A stretch of 46,054 nucleotides of DNA from an uncultured Gammaproteobacteria bacterium (GTDB taxonomy: Bacteria; Pseudomonadota; Gammaproteobacteria; Arenicellales; JAANXG01): the NCBI GenBank assembly GCA_945787105.1, contig CALZGZ010000107.1:1-46054 (forward strand). The letters run 5' to 3'. Shown in pieces: positions 1-7,769 of this stretch (within the stretch, counting starts at the first letter, position 1; each line of letters opens with the position of its first letter). The notes beneath the pieces were generated by a model. It saw only the letters and a list, made by a program, of their open reading frames with translations. It made no database searches and was not told the DNA's origin. Made by a program: the position numbers and the translations under genes.

Positions 1-1
1 G

Positions 2-64
2 GGCATGATGAATCCCATGACCAGCATGATGAACCCCATGACGGGCATGATGAATCCCATGACA
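2..64 (+). repeat. Tandem 21-bp coding repeat
   Basis: Three head-to-tail copies of a 21-bp unit (GGC ATG ATG AAY CCC ATG ACS) encode the G-M-M-N-P-M-T heptapeptide. Further degenerate units follow to about position 90. The array probably continues upstream of the window. Confidence 0.8.
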
Positions 65-229
65 CCGATGACAAATCCGATGGGGATGGTCAACCCGTCT
101 ATGACCAGTCCGGGCGCCATGACCCCTTATTTCAATCAGCCTGCACCCCCGTCCCAGTCTCAAATGAACTTCATGGATCAATGGATGAGGCAGATGCAAG
201 AGATAAAGCCACAGCCTGAGAAGAAATAA
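2..229 (+). CDS. Met/Asn/Pro-rich repeat protein, C-terminal part (5' end outside window)
   Basis: The reading frame is open to the window edge, so this is the tail of a longer protein. The visible 75 residues begin with a seven-residue unit, G-M-M-N-P-M-T, repeated about three times and then decaying. A Pro/Gln-rich stretch and a charged tail (MDQWMRQMQEIKPQPEKK) follow. About a quarter of the residues are methionine. No catalytic motif is visible. It ends 39 bp before a secreted cytochrome c gene on the same strand, so the two may be cotranscribed. I do not recognise the family. Met-rich repeats can bind copper(I) or act as flexible low-complexity segments, but neither role is shown here. 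Confidence 0.6.
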   Translation, partial: GMMNPMTSMMNPMTGMMNPMTPMTNPMGMVNPSMTSPGAMTPYFNQPAPPSQSQMNFMDQWMRQMQEIKPQPEKK

Positions 230-268
230 AGCAATCCCTTAACCGATGAACTAAAAGAGGAAAATCTT

Positions 269-583
269 ATGCGTAAATTGCTGTTTGTGGGGAGCGCGCT
301 GGCCATTGTGCTGGCATCGTTCAACGTCATCGCCGACGGTAAGGCAACCTACGATGCGTCTTGTGCGGCCTGTCATGTGGCAGGCGTAGCCGGCGCGCCG
401 AAAGTCGGCGATAGCGCTGCGTGGAAAGACCGTGTTGCTCAAGGTATGGATACAATGGTGGAGCATGCGATTAAAGGTTATCAAGGCAAGGCCGGCTACA
501 TGCCGCCCAAGGGAGGCTTTGCAAATCTGAGCGATGATCAGGTCAAAGAGGCCGTCGCTTACATGGTTGAGAATTCCAAGTAA
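269..583 (+). CDS. Cytochrome c5-like monohaem c-type cytochrome, periplasmic
   Basis: A 104-residue electron carrier. Residues 1-22 form a signal peptide that would send it to the periplasm for haem attachment. The haem-binding motif C-A-A-C-H lies at residues 32-36, and the sixth ligand is most likely Met78 in G-Y-M-P-P-K-G-G, the arrangement seen in cytochrome c5/c555 proteins. The length fits a single c5 domain. A purine-rich ribosome site (AGAGGAAAA) precedes the ATG by about 6-8 bases. A strong terminator follows the stop. It is likely a soluble donor or acceptor in respiratory or sulfur-oxidation electron transfer; the partner cannot be read from the sequence. Confidence 0.88.
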   Translation: MRKLLFVGSALAIVLASFNVIADGKATYDASCAACHVAGVAGAPKVGDSAAWKDRVAQGMDTMVEHAIKGYQGKAGYMPPKGGFANLSDDQVKEAVAYMVENSK

Positions 584-608
584 TCCAGCAGGTTGTATTA
601 TGTCGGTG

Positions 609-641
609 GGCGCGGGACATTGTTGTCCCGCGCCTTTTTTT
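609..641 (+). terminator. Intrinsic terminator after the cytochrome c gene
   Basis: A perfect 11-bp stem (GGCGCGGGACA at 609-619 pairing with 624-634) with a 4-nt loop is followed by seven T residues. It lies 25 bp after the cytochrome stop codon. Confidence 0.93.
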
Positions 642-1155
642 AATTCCACACTAATGCCCGATGGGCTTAACCCGCGTCTTGCCAGGGAAACACGTTCCGA
701 ACATGGATTTAGACGCTGTTTGACTGCGACATGCATGGCACGGCGAAACGGATTCTTGAAGACGCAACAACGATCTGCGCTTACCCGCTGCCGTCAAGCA
801 CTCAGCGATGCTCAAGTTCCCGGGTTAGGTGGGATTTGCCGGCAGTTGCGGGAGATATGGGTCAATTAAACGCTATCCGCACTATAATCAAAGTTGATAA
901 CAGGCCGCCCGTATAGTGCATCAAGACCGCGGCAATAAGAGCTAACAGTTTGTTTAGAATGACGAATTCGATCAATGCCCGGGGCGACATTTTGTGCCCG
1001 AACATGCGCTTATCCCGCTACATGTGTGCCGCACTCACGCCAGTTGGTACGATATTCCGCCGGATGGGTTTCCCGATTGCGTTGATGTTGCCGCGGTAGG
1101 GCCGGCACAGGCCGCAGCAATAGGTGGAACTTGGCTATCGCCTCATCGTCGTTGC
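642..1155. other. Intergenic region before gluQ
   Basis: No convincing gene is seen over about 510 bp. A TATAAT hexamer lies at 883-888, but no good -35 box is at the right distance. A degenerate end of the dispersed repeat family is at 907-932. A GTG at 994 is in frame with gluQ and would add 54 residues, but those residues have no family support. Confidence 0.5.
907..932 (+). repeat. Degenerate end of the GTATATTG repeat family
   Basis: GCCCGTATAGTGCATCAAG matches the terminal motif of the repeat family seen at 6698, 8668, 28547, 31178, 45809 and 45996, with a few changes. The repeat body is not recognisable downstream. An inverted GCACTATA at 879-886 faces the TATAGTGC at 912-919. Confidence 0.5.
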
Positions 1156-2142
1156 ATGACCACTGAGTACGAGCGAATGTTGGATCAGGCCCTGCGCCTG
1201 CGAGATCGGGCACCCGGTGGCCGCTATGCACCCAGTCCATCGGGCCCCTTACACCTGGGAAATGCGCGTACCGCGTTGTTGGCATGGCTGCAGGCACGAT
1301 TAGCTGGGGGACGATTTGTCATGCGCATGGAAGACCTGGATCGACCCAGGATGCGGCCGGGTTGCGCCGCACAGATCATCGATGATCTGCGTTGGATGGG
1401 CCTCGATTGGGATGAAGGACCGGACGTCGGTGGCAAAACCGGTCCCTACGAACAATCGGCTCGGGATAGCATCTATGCGGCGGCGTTATCCCGGTTACAA
1501 GATGCGCACACGATCTTTCCTTGTTTCTGTTCCCGCAAGGACATTCAGCAGGCGGCCAGCGCGCCTCATGGATCTGACGGCCCTATATATCCAGGCACGT
1601 GTCGCGAACAAGAATTGGCTTTCGGGAAGAACGGTAGACGGTCGGCCACACTGCGGTACCGAGTCGGAGCCGGGCGGATTGAGGTCAAGGACGTGGTCAC
1701 GGATTCGATCATTCAGGACCTCAGCCACGATGTCGGAGATTTCGTGGTGCGGCGATCAGATGGCGTGTTTGCATACCAGTTCGCAGTGGTGATTGATGAT
1801 GCATTAATGGGCGTCACCGACGTTGTGCGTGGCGTTGACCTGCGTGAATCCACACCACGGCAATTAGCGTTGCTCAGTGCATTAGACTTGCCGGCGCCAC
1901 ATTACTGGCATGTACCGCTAATGACAGACGACAATGGCAATCGGATGTCCAAGCGCGACGGTTCCGAATCGGTCGGGATGTTCCGTACTCGCGGCGGAAA
2001 ACCGGCCGAGTTGGTCGGACAACTCGCAGCCTCGGTCGGTTTGTGCCCGCTGGAGACACCGGTCTCGGCCCAAGAACTGCTCAGTGCCCACGATCTATGC
2101 TCGTTCACATGCGCTTTACGAGATACCGGTACTCATAAGTAG
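1156..2142 (+). CDS. gluQ: Glutamyl-Q tRNA(Asp) synthetase (GluQRS)
   Basis: A class I aminoacyl-tRNA synthetase paralogue that attaches glutamate to queuosine at position 34 of tRNA(Asp). The catalytic fold starts with Y-A-P-S-P-S-G-P-L-H-L-G-N, the HIGH-type motif. The second signature is M-S-K-R-D-G. A zinc-site pattern C-F-C near residue 122 and Y-P-G-T-C about 25 residues later fits GluQRS. At about 328 residues the protein lacks the anticodon-binding domain of true GluRS, which separates it from GltX. I chose the ATG at 1156 because homology begins shortly after it; an in-frame GTG at 994 would give an unsupported extension. It converges on the next gene with a 24-bp gap. Confidence 0.85.
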   Translation: MTTEYERMLDQALRLRDRAPGGRYAPSPSGPLHLGNARTALLAWLQARLAGGRFVMRMEDLDRPRMRPGCAAQIIDDLRWMGLDWDEGPDVGGKTGPYEQSARDSIYAAALSRLQDAHTIFPCFCSRKDIQQAASAPHGSDGPIYPGTCREQELAFGKNGRRSATLRYRVGAGRIEVKDVVTDSIIQDLSHDVGDFVVRRSDGVFAYQFAVVIDDALMGVTDVVRGVDLRESTPRQLALLSALDLPAPHYWHVPLMTDDNGNRMSKRDGSESVGMFRTRGGKPAELVGQLAASVGLCPLETPVSAQELLSAHDLCSFTCALRDTGTHK

Positions 2143-2166
2143 GTTGACGTAACGTGTTTCGCGCCG

Positions 2167-3210
2167 CTACCGGCAGACAATGGTTTTGCCGGAAGCCGCG
2201 CTCAATGACACCGCTTCGGTAAACTCCATGTAGCGTACGCCTTCGTGGAACGTCGTCAGCTTGACAGTTTCAACACCGCGTATGGCGTTGACGAACTCTT
2301 CCTCCACCCGCCACTGACCGCGTGACTTTGCGGGTATATCGACCTCGGTCAATGCTTGATCACCTCGGATCCCGCGATAAAGCCTTTGTTCCACGCCGTC
2401 CAACCGCAACGTGCCCTGGGTGCCGAATATCCACATCTCGGCGGTAGGCTGCACCAAGCCGAGCACGGCGCTAAACTGCATGCGCGCCTGAGCGCCACAG
2501 TCCATGTCGGCGATGATATCGACATGATCCGGCACCCGAACCCCCACTGCACGCGTACCGTCGGCGGCGGTGCGCAGCTTCACTACCTGTTTACACCGCG
2601 CAAACACACTGCATGCATGTCCGACCCAGCGAGCCAAGGCTTCATACCAAATGCCCATCATCATTATGTTGCGACCACTGAACTGGACATCTTGCCGCCA
2701 CGTCATCGGGGAATCGTAATCGGGGAACGCACCGGTCGCGTGACGCATATCAATCGCTATGAGCTCGCCCAATAGTGGATCGCGGATTATCTCCTGAATA
2801 GTCTGATCAAAGGGCAGGGTGAAAGGTGACGGTACGATCTGCGCAACCGACGACGGATGCGCTTTGCTGGTCTCCCACATGACGCGTGCCTCGGCGGCGT
2901 TCATCGCCATGCGCGCCTCGCACAACACATGTTTTCCCGCATCCAGTGCGGCGCAAGTCAATATCTTGTGCATGTAGGGCCAGGTGCCGATGACGATGGC
3001 GTCGATGTTGGGATCGTCGATCACTTCCCGCCACGAACCGTGCACCTGCGGGATCCCGAACTCGTCCGCCACCTGTTTCCCAGACCTTACGCTACGGTTA
3101 CAAACGCTGACGATCTCGACACCGTCGATGGCCTGCAGGCCGGGGATGTGCATCTTGCGTGTATTGGCGCCGGCGCCGATAACCCCGACGTTTATGCGTT
3201 GCTCGATCAT
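2167..3210 (-). CDS. Gfo/Idh/MocA-family oxidoreductase-like protein, atypical active site
   Basis: A 347-residue protein with an N-terminal NAD(P)-binding Rossmann fold (G-V-I-G-A-G-A-N, residues 9-16) and the typical C-terminal alpha/beta domain. Family members usually oxidize or reduce sugars and polyols and carry an E-K-P motif with a catalytic lysine, plus a downstream G-x-H-x-x-D segment. Here E-K-P is replaced by E-A-R (residues 98-100), and the later segment reads G-I-W-Y-E-A without the histidine. It may therefore bind NAD(P) without the standard dehydrogenase chemistry, or belong to a variant subfamily. The substrate is unknown. It is transcribed alone, converging on gluQ and divergent from the rhodanese gene. 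Confidence 0.8.
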   Translation of the reverse strand: MIEQRINVGVIGAGANTRKMHIPGLQAIDGVEIVSVCNRSVRSGKQVADEFGIPQVHGSWREVIDDPNIDAIVIGTWPYMHKILTCAALDAGKHVLCEARMAMNAAEARVMWETSKAHPSSVAQIVPSPFTLPFDQTIQEIIRDPLLGELIAIDMRHATGAFPDYDSPMTWRQDVQFSGRNIMMMGIWYEALARWVGHACSVFARCKQVVKLRTAADGTRAVGVRVPDHVDIIADMDCGAQARMQFSAVLGLVQPTAEMWIFGTQGTLRLDGVEQRLYRGIRGDQALTEVDIPAKSRGQWRVEEEFVNAIRGVETVKLTTFHEGVRYMEFTEAVSLSAASGKTIVCR

Positions 3211-3311
3211 TGTTACCTATGACTAGGGTTAGAACATATAATCCGTATTATTCAACAGCTGACGCTGAAACGCGAACCTGATGTTTGGGGGACGGATCAG
3301 TACTCCTGACA

Positions 3312-3788
3312 ATGAAGAGATTCAATGATTTACTTAGATCGGTTCAAGACGAGGTGAAAGAGATCTTGCCTTGGGATCTTGGCGATAAACTAAAAAGAGA
3401 ATCGGGACCGCTAATCTTGGATGTGCGTGAACCTTATGAATTTGAGGCGATGCATATCGAAGGTTCGGTACTCGTGCCCCGCGGCATTCTCGAGACCGCA
3501 TGTGAATACGGTTATGAAGAAACCATTCCGGATTTAGTAACGGCCCGCGCACGAGAAATTGTTGTAGTGTGCCGCTCGGGAAACCGAAGCTTGCTTGCCG
3601 CCCACACTATGAAGTTGATGGGTTACAAGAATGTATGGTCCCTAAAGACCGGCCTGCGTGGCTGGAATGACTACGAGCAAGCGCTGGTTGACGGGGATGG
3701 ACATACGATCAACATTGATGCCGGGGACGCGTACTTCACGCCCAAGGTTACGCCAGAACAGTTGGGAGAGGATGAGTCGAACGTATAA
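3312..3788 (+). CDS. Rhodanese-like sulfurtransferase domain protein
   Basis: A single rhodanese domain of 158 residues. The structural motif L-I-L-D-V-R-E-P-Y-E-F is at about residues 34-44, and the active loop C-R-S-G-N-R-S places the catalytic cysteine at residue 87. Rhodaneses carry sulfur as a cysteine persulfide, which would suit a sulfur oxidizer, but the partner here is unknown. No signal peptide is seen, so it is probably cytoplasmic. The ATG at 3312 is preferred; an in-frame TTG at 3285 is less likely. About 45 residues after the active loop form an extra tail. It converges on the next gene with a 15-bp gap. Confidence 0.88.
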   Translation: MKRFNDLLRSVQDEVKEILPWDLGDKLKRESGPLILDVREPYEFEAMHIEGSVLVPRGILETACEYGYEETIPDLVTARAREIVVVCRSGNRSLLAAHTMKLMGYKNVWSLKTGLRGWNDYEQALVDGDGHTINIDAGDAYFTPKVTPEQLGEDESNV

Positions 3789-3803
3789 CTGACTGACTGG
3801 GCA

Positions 3804-5033
3804 TCAGTGAAAAAACCAGTAGCCCACGGCAATCGCTGTGATGACGCCGGTGAGGTCGGCGATCAAGCCGCACGTCACTGCGTGTCGAACCCGACGAATG
3901 CCGACACTGCCAAAGTATACCGCCAGCACGTAGAACGTCGTCTCGGTGCTGCCCTGTACAATCGCCGACACGGTGGCGGGAAACGAGTCCACGCCATAGG
4001 TGTTCATCGTCTCCAACATCATCGCGCGCGCGCCGCTGCCGCTCAGCGGTTTCATGAGTGCAGTAGGCACCGCGGGCACGAAATCGGTGTTGATACCCAG
4101 CCACTCAATTAGCAATCTCAGCATTGTCAATAACATGTCCAATGCGCCACTTGCTCGCAACATACCGATGGCGACGAGCATGCCGACGAGAAAAGGGATC
4201 AGCTTGACACATACTTCGAATCCCTGTTTGGCTCCGTCTATGAATGCCTCATACACGTTTATGTTCCGATACCAGCCCATGATTAGAAATGTGGCTATGA
4301 CACTGAGTAACACTAAGTTGCCGATAAGGCTTGATTGTTCGCTCAAGGATGCCGGGCTGAGTCCGCCCAGATAGGTGATGAACAACGCCATGATCAGCGC
4401 GAACGCGGCGAAGTAAGCCAGCACCACCGGGTGCCACAACTTTAGTCTTTGTATCCATGACACCAACAGCAGACCGACCAGCGTGGATGCCGATGTCGCC
4501 AAGAGAATGGGAATAAACACTGCGGTGGGATCGGCAGCGCCTTGCTGGGTGCGATACAGAAAGATCGTAACCGGCAACAACGTGACCGAAGATGTGTTGA
4601 GCACCAAGAATAGGATTTGAGCATTGGTCGCAGTGTCTGGTGTCGTATTCAATGACTGTAAATCCTGCATCGCTTTCAGGCCCATCGGCGTCGCTGCATT
4701 GTCGAGTCCCAAGACATTGGCCGCCAAGTTCATGGTCACCGAGCCCACGGCGGGGTGTCCTTTCGGTATCTCGGGCATTAAATGGTGAAACAGGGGGCTC
4801 AGCCATCTTGCAAGGGTCTGGATCAAGCCGGCGCGCTCGGCTATCTGGAAAAAGCCTAACCACAGACACAACACACCGATTAGTCCGATCGCGATTTCCA
4901 CGCCGAGTTTGGCCATATCGAAGCTGGCGCTGACGACCTTTGCAAAGATATGCGGGTCGTCAAAGATCAGCCACTGATACAGTGTGGTTATAAAAGCTAC
5001 GAGAAAAAAGCCCAGCCAAATGAGGGACAACAT
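3804..5033 (-). CDS. Fused SpmA/SpmB-like nucleoside-recognition (Gate domain) membrane protein
   Basis: A 409-residue protein with about nine to ten hydrophobic segments and two Gate (nucleoside recognition) domains in tandem. The first half resembles spore maturation protein SpmA (V-T-M-N-L-A-A-N-V-L-G-L-D-N-A-A-T-P) and the second half SpmB (P-L-S-G-S-G-A-R and the Q-G-S-T-E-T-T-F-Y segment). In spore formers these are two genes; in many proteobacteria they occur fused as a protein of about 400 residues, as here. The name is historical, and the function in non-sporulating bacteria, presumably transport, is not settled. It is expressed alone, convergent with the rhodanese gene and divergent from the lipoprotein gene. 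Confidence 0.85.
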   Translation of the reverse strand: MLSLIWLGFFLVAFITTLYQWLIFDDPHIFAKVVSASFDMAKLGVEIAIGLIGVLCLWLGFFQIAERAGLIQTLARWLSPLFHHLMPEIPKGHPAVGSVTMNLAANVLGLDNAATPMGLKAMQDLQSLNTTPDTATNAQILFLVLNTSSVTLLPVTIFLYRTQQGAADPTAVFIPILLATSASTLVGLLLVSWIQRLKLWHPVVLAYFAAFALIMALFITYLGGLSPASLSEQSSLIGNLVLLSVIATFLIMGWYRNINVYEAFIDGAKQGFEVCVKLIPFLVGMLVAIGMLRASGALDMLLTMLRLLIEWLGINTDFVPAVPTALMKPLSGSGARAMMLETMNTYGVDSFPATVSAIVQGSTETTFYVLAVYFGSVGIRRVRHAVTCGLIADLTGVITAIAVGYWFFH

Positions 5034-5112
5034 GTTTCAATGAGTGGTGATTTTGTATGGTAATTACATACATTCTTTGGATAATTGTCGTACCTTACAG
5101 TCGAGTATTACT

Positions 5113-5982
5113 ATGTCTAAGATTCAAGTATATCGCTCAGTGTTCCGCAGTGTATTTGTATTGCTGATTATATTGAGTGTCGGGGCGTTGGTGGCATGCA
5201 GTACCATCAAGGCCGTTTATTCAAAAGCGGATCGAATTCTATTCCGCTACATGGATGAATATCTGGATCTAACTACCACGCAAAAAGAATATTTAAAACC
5301 CGAACTGCAAACTCGTCTCGATGAGCACCGGCGTGAGGAACTACCACGATTCATTGAATTATTGGAAAAAGTCGATGAATATGGTCAAGACGGACTTAGC
5401 GAAGCAGAAACTGGGAAAATACTCGATTTGATCGTCGAGCTGTATGCGGCGACCACGCGCAAGACGGTGGCGGTGGTGGCGCCGGTATTGGCGCAGTTAA
5501 AATCGGCGCAGATAGAGCACTTATCGCGCAAGCTGGATGCCGCGAATCAGCGCTATTATGCCAAGTATCTGGTGTTTTCCGAGGATCGCCGCAAGTCACG
5601 ACGGGCAAAGCAAATAGTTCGTCGTCTCGAACGTTGGACCGGCACATTAACAATCGCCCAGGAGCGCTTGATAACGCGCCTCAGCGGTGCCATCCCCAAC
5701 ACCTATGAAGATTGGTATGACTACCGCGTTCGGCAACAACAGGCGATTCTAGATATGTTGCGGGAGGCGGTTCCCAGTGATCGGCTGGCGCGGTTTCTGA
5801 ACCGTTGGTGGGTTGAGCAGGACGACATCAGCCCCCAACTAGGTAATAAGATCGAAAAAACATGGGACATTATCAGTGACATGATTGTGATGATTGACCG
5901 TTCATTAACACCTAGGCAGCGCGACCGGGTGCTGAGGCGGGTTAACGACATAAATCGTCAATTCCGTTCGTTGGTGAACTGA
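5113..5982 (+). CDS. DUF6279-type lipoprotein
   Basis: A 289-residue lipoprotein. The hydrophobic N-terminus ends in the lipobox L-V-A-C, with the lipidated cysteine at residue 29. The mature part is helical and charged, beginning with the Y-L-D-L-T-T-T-Q-K-E-Y segment and R-R-E-E-L-P-R that fit the DUF6279 lipoproteins of gammaproteobacteria. The function is unknown. The ATG at 5113 gives a normal lipoprotein signal, whereas the longer frame from 5044 does not. It ends 2 bp before the VWA gene, so the two are probably cotranscribed. Confidence 0.8.
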   Translation: MSKIQVYRSVFRSVFVLLIILSVGALVACSTIKAVYSKADRILFRYMDEYLDLTTTQKEYLKPELQTRLDEHRREELPRFIELLEKVDEYGQDGLSEAETGKILDLIVELYAATTRKTVAVVAPVLAQLKSAQIEHLSRKLDAANQRYYAKYLVFSEDRRKSRRAKQIVRRLERWTGTLTIAQERLITRLSGAIPNTYEDWYDYRVRQQQAILDMLREAVPSDRLARFLNRWWVEQDDISPQLGNKIEKTWDIISDMIVMIDRSLTPRQRDRVLRRVNDINRQFRSLVN

Positions 5983-5984
5983 AG

Positions 5985-6698
5985 ATGGCCAAAGATAGCC
6001 GTCTACCGACAAAGTCCTCTGAGGCCAAGATTGCCGCATTTCTCGACCAGGTGGCAAGCGCGCCGGTGGTGAAGCCAGCGGGTCACCGGGGTCGGCTGAT
6101 TTTCGCGTTGGACGCCACCGCGAGTCGGCAACCGACTTGGGATCGAGCAACAAATATTCAAACCCAGATGTTCACCGAAACGGCGTCTCTGGGCGGGCTG
6201 GAGATTCAGTTGTGTTTTTATCGTGGATATGGAGAGTTCAGTCACAGTCCCTGGTACGAGCGATCACAGGACCTCCTCAAGCGGATGACGGCGGTATTTT
6301 GCTTGGGGGGCGTGACCCAGATTCGCAAGGTGCTCAAGCACGCAATCAAGGAAACCAAGAAGCAAAAGGTACACGCCTTGGTGTTCGTCGGGGACTGTGT
6401 CGAGGAAGATGTAGATCAACTTAGTCAAATCGCTGGAGAAATGGGATTACTTGGCGTGCCCGCGTTTCTATTTCATGAAGGGCATGACCAGCGGGCCGCG
6501 CAGGCCTTCGAACAGATTGCGCGCCTGAGCAATGGTGCCTGTTGTCCGTTTGACGCCGATAGCCCACAGCAGCTCAAGGAATTGTTGAGCGCAGTGGCGG
6601 TGTATGCAGCAGGCGGACACCGCGCCCTGCAGGATTTTAGCAAGGACAAAGCGGGTCCTGTGCGCCGGCTGGTGCACCAGATCGGTAAGCGGAAATAA
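5985..6698 (+). CDS. VWA-like domain protein paired with a J-domain protein
   Basis: A 237-residue cytoplasmic protein. The strand L-I-F-A-L-D-A-T-A-S-R at residues 38-48 matches the first strand of a von Willebrand A domain, with D43, T45 and S47 in the positions of the metal-binding DxSxS motif. Two further strands (A-L-V-F-V-G-D-C-V-E near residue 131, and V-P-A-F-L-F-H-E near 159) fit the fold. No enzyme motif is seen. The start lies 2 bp after the lipoprotein stop. The next gene downstream encodes a membrane J-domain protein, and the pair is now separated by a 271-bp repeat element. The VWA domain probably mediates protein-protein contacts; the substrate is unknown. Confidence 0.75.
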   Translation: MAKDSRLPTKSSEAKIAAFLDQVASAPVVKPAGHRGRLIFALDATASRQPTWDRATNIQTQMFTETASLGGLEIQLCFYRGYGEFSHSPWYERSQDLLKRMTAVFCLGGVTQIRKVLKHAIKETKKQKVHALVFVGDCVEEDVDQLSQIAGEMGLLGVPAFLFHEGHDQRAAQAFEQIARLSNGACCPFDADSPQQLKELLSAVAVYAAGGHRALQDFSKDKAGPVRRLVHQIGKRK

Positions 6699-6968
6699 GC
6701 CGTATATTGCACCAAGGCGTCCCGCGACTATTCATGGTATCCAGCTAAGAGCTCCGCAGCGTCACTTTGATGAAACGACAACATATGAGTTTCTCGTTTA
6801 TGTTAGAGAGAATAGTCGCGGGACTATCCCGGCCCTGGCTCGGTCTCGAACACCTGGACTTGCGCTTCACTCAATCCATAGCTACGGCTATGCATTTCGT
6901 TCCAGCGCGGCGTCCAGACGCCCGATCCCTTCGCTATCATCCGGAATCCTTGTTGCAATATACGGGCT
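6698..6968 (+). repeat. Composite repeat element with inverted ends (271 bp)
   Basis: The left end, GCCGTATATTGCACCAAGG (6699-6717), is matched by the reverse complement of the right end (about 6947-6967). Inside, 15 bp at 6719-6733 are perfectly inverted at 6810-6824. The body from about 6815 to 6920 is closely similar to the element at 28547-28853, including C-A-T-A-G-C-T-A-C-G-G-C-T-A-T-G, itself a palindrome. There is no transposase, so it is MITE-like or REP-like. It starts at the stop of the VWA gene and ends 5 bp before the J-domain gene. Confidence 0.85.
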
Positions 6969-6973
6969 AACAC

Positions 6974-7747
6974 ATGATTCTTCGTCTGCTGATATTGTTC
7001 ATTGTGGTCGCGGGGGCGGCGTTGCTGGTCCATTGGATTCTCAAGGAGGATCCGAAAAAAGTAGCCCGATACCTGCGGCGCGGGGCGGTTTGGGGCGCGG
7101 TAATCGCGGTGTTGTTATTGGCGGCAATGGGTCGTTTACACTGGTTATTCGCCCTGGTGGCCTCCGCCGTTCCGTTTTTAGGCCGCCTGTTTTCTTTGCT
7201 CCGTTACGTTCCAATTTTGAGTCAAATCTACACCTTGGTTCAAAACACACGCGCTGCACGAGCAGGGACTGTGGGGCCCGGCGCGGCGGGCAGTGGCGGC
7301 AGGTCGCAGGTGGAATCGCGTTATCTACGCATGAGCTTGGATCACGACAGCGGTGAATTAGACGGTGTGGTGCTAGAGGGTCAGTTCGTCGGTAAACGAC
7401 TTGCCGAGCTTTCCGAGGCGCAACTGATAAGCTTATTCGAAGAATGCCACCGGGAAGATGCGGAGTCGGCGGAATTATTGCAGGCCTATCTCGATCGCAC
7501 GCATGGTGAAGAGTGGCGCGAGCAGGTTGCCCCCGGGGCATCGCAAACTGCCCATCCGCCATCCGGCAGTCAGATGTCCCGCCAAGAGGCATGTGCGGTG
7601 CTCGGTATTGCGGACGATGCAACGCGCGAGCAAATCATCGATGCCCACCGCCGTTTAATGCAGAAGCTCCACCCCGATCGCGGTGGATCAACCTATCTTG
7701 CTGCCAAGATTAATCAGGCCAAAGACTTACTGCTGGACCGGCGGTAG
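6974..7747 (+). CDS. Membrane-anchored J-domain (DnaJ-like) protein
   Basis: A 257-residue protein with an N-terminal hydrophobic helix (residues 2-22), a second hydrophobic region at about 38-70, a Gly/Ala-rich linker and a short conserved middle region around residues 115-175. The C-terminal J domain contains the H-P-D motif at 233-235, which stimulates Hsp70 ATPase activity. The architecture (membrane helix first, J domain last) resembles the Pam18/Tim14-like J proteins of proteobacteria. No Shine-Dalgarno sequence is visible, because the repeat element ends 5 bp upstream of the ATG. The neighbouring VWA gene is a likely partner. It converges on the next gene with a 13-bp gap. Confidence 0.85.
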   Translation: MILRLLILFIVVAGAALLVHWILKEDPKKVARYLRRGAVWGAVIAVLLLAAMGRLHWLFALVASAVPFLGRLFSLLRYVPILSQIYTLVQNTRAARAGTVGPGAAGSGGRSQVESRYLRMSLDHDSGELDGVVLEGQFVGKRLAELSEAQLISLFEECHREDAESAELLQAYLDRTHGEEWREQVAPGASQTAHPPSGSQMSRQEACAVLGIADDATREQIIDAHRRLMQKLHPDRGGSTYLAAKINQAKDLLLDRR

Positions 7748-7748
7748 C

Positions 7749-7769
7749 GCCGGTTTCGTGTTAACCGGC
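7749..7769. terminator. Hairpin between convergent genes
   Basis: GCCGGTT at 7749-7755 pairs with AACCGGC at 7763-7769 around a 7-nt loop. There is no T-run on either side, and it overlaps the stop codon of the leftward gene. It could end both converging transcripts, but weakly. Confidence 0.35.

Noticed and set aside
6604-7356. Rightward open frame crossing the repeat element
   Set aside because: It runs through the VWA gene end, the repeat and the J-domain gene in another frame; similar spurious peptides arise from the copy at 28547.
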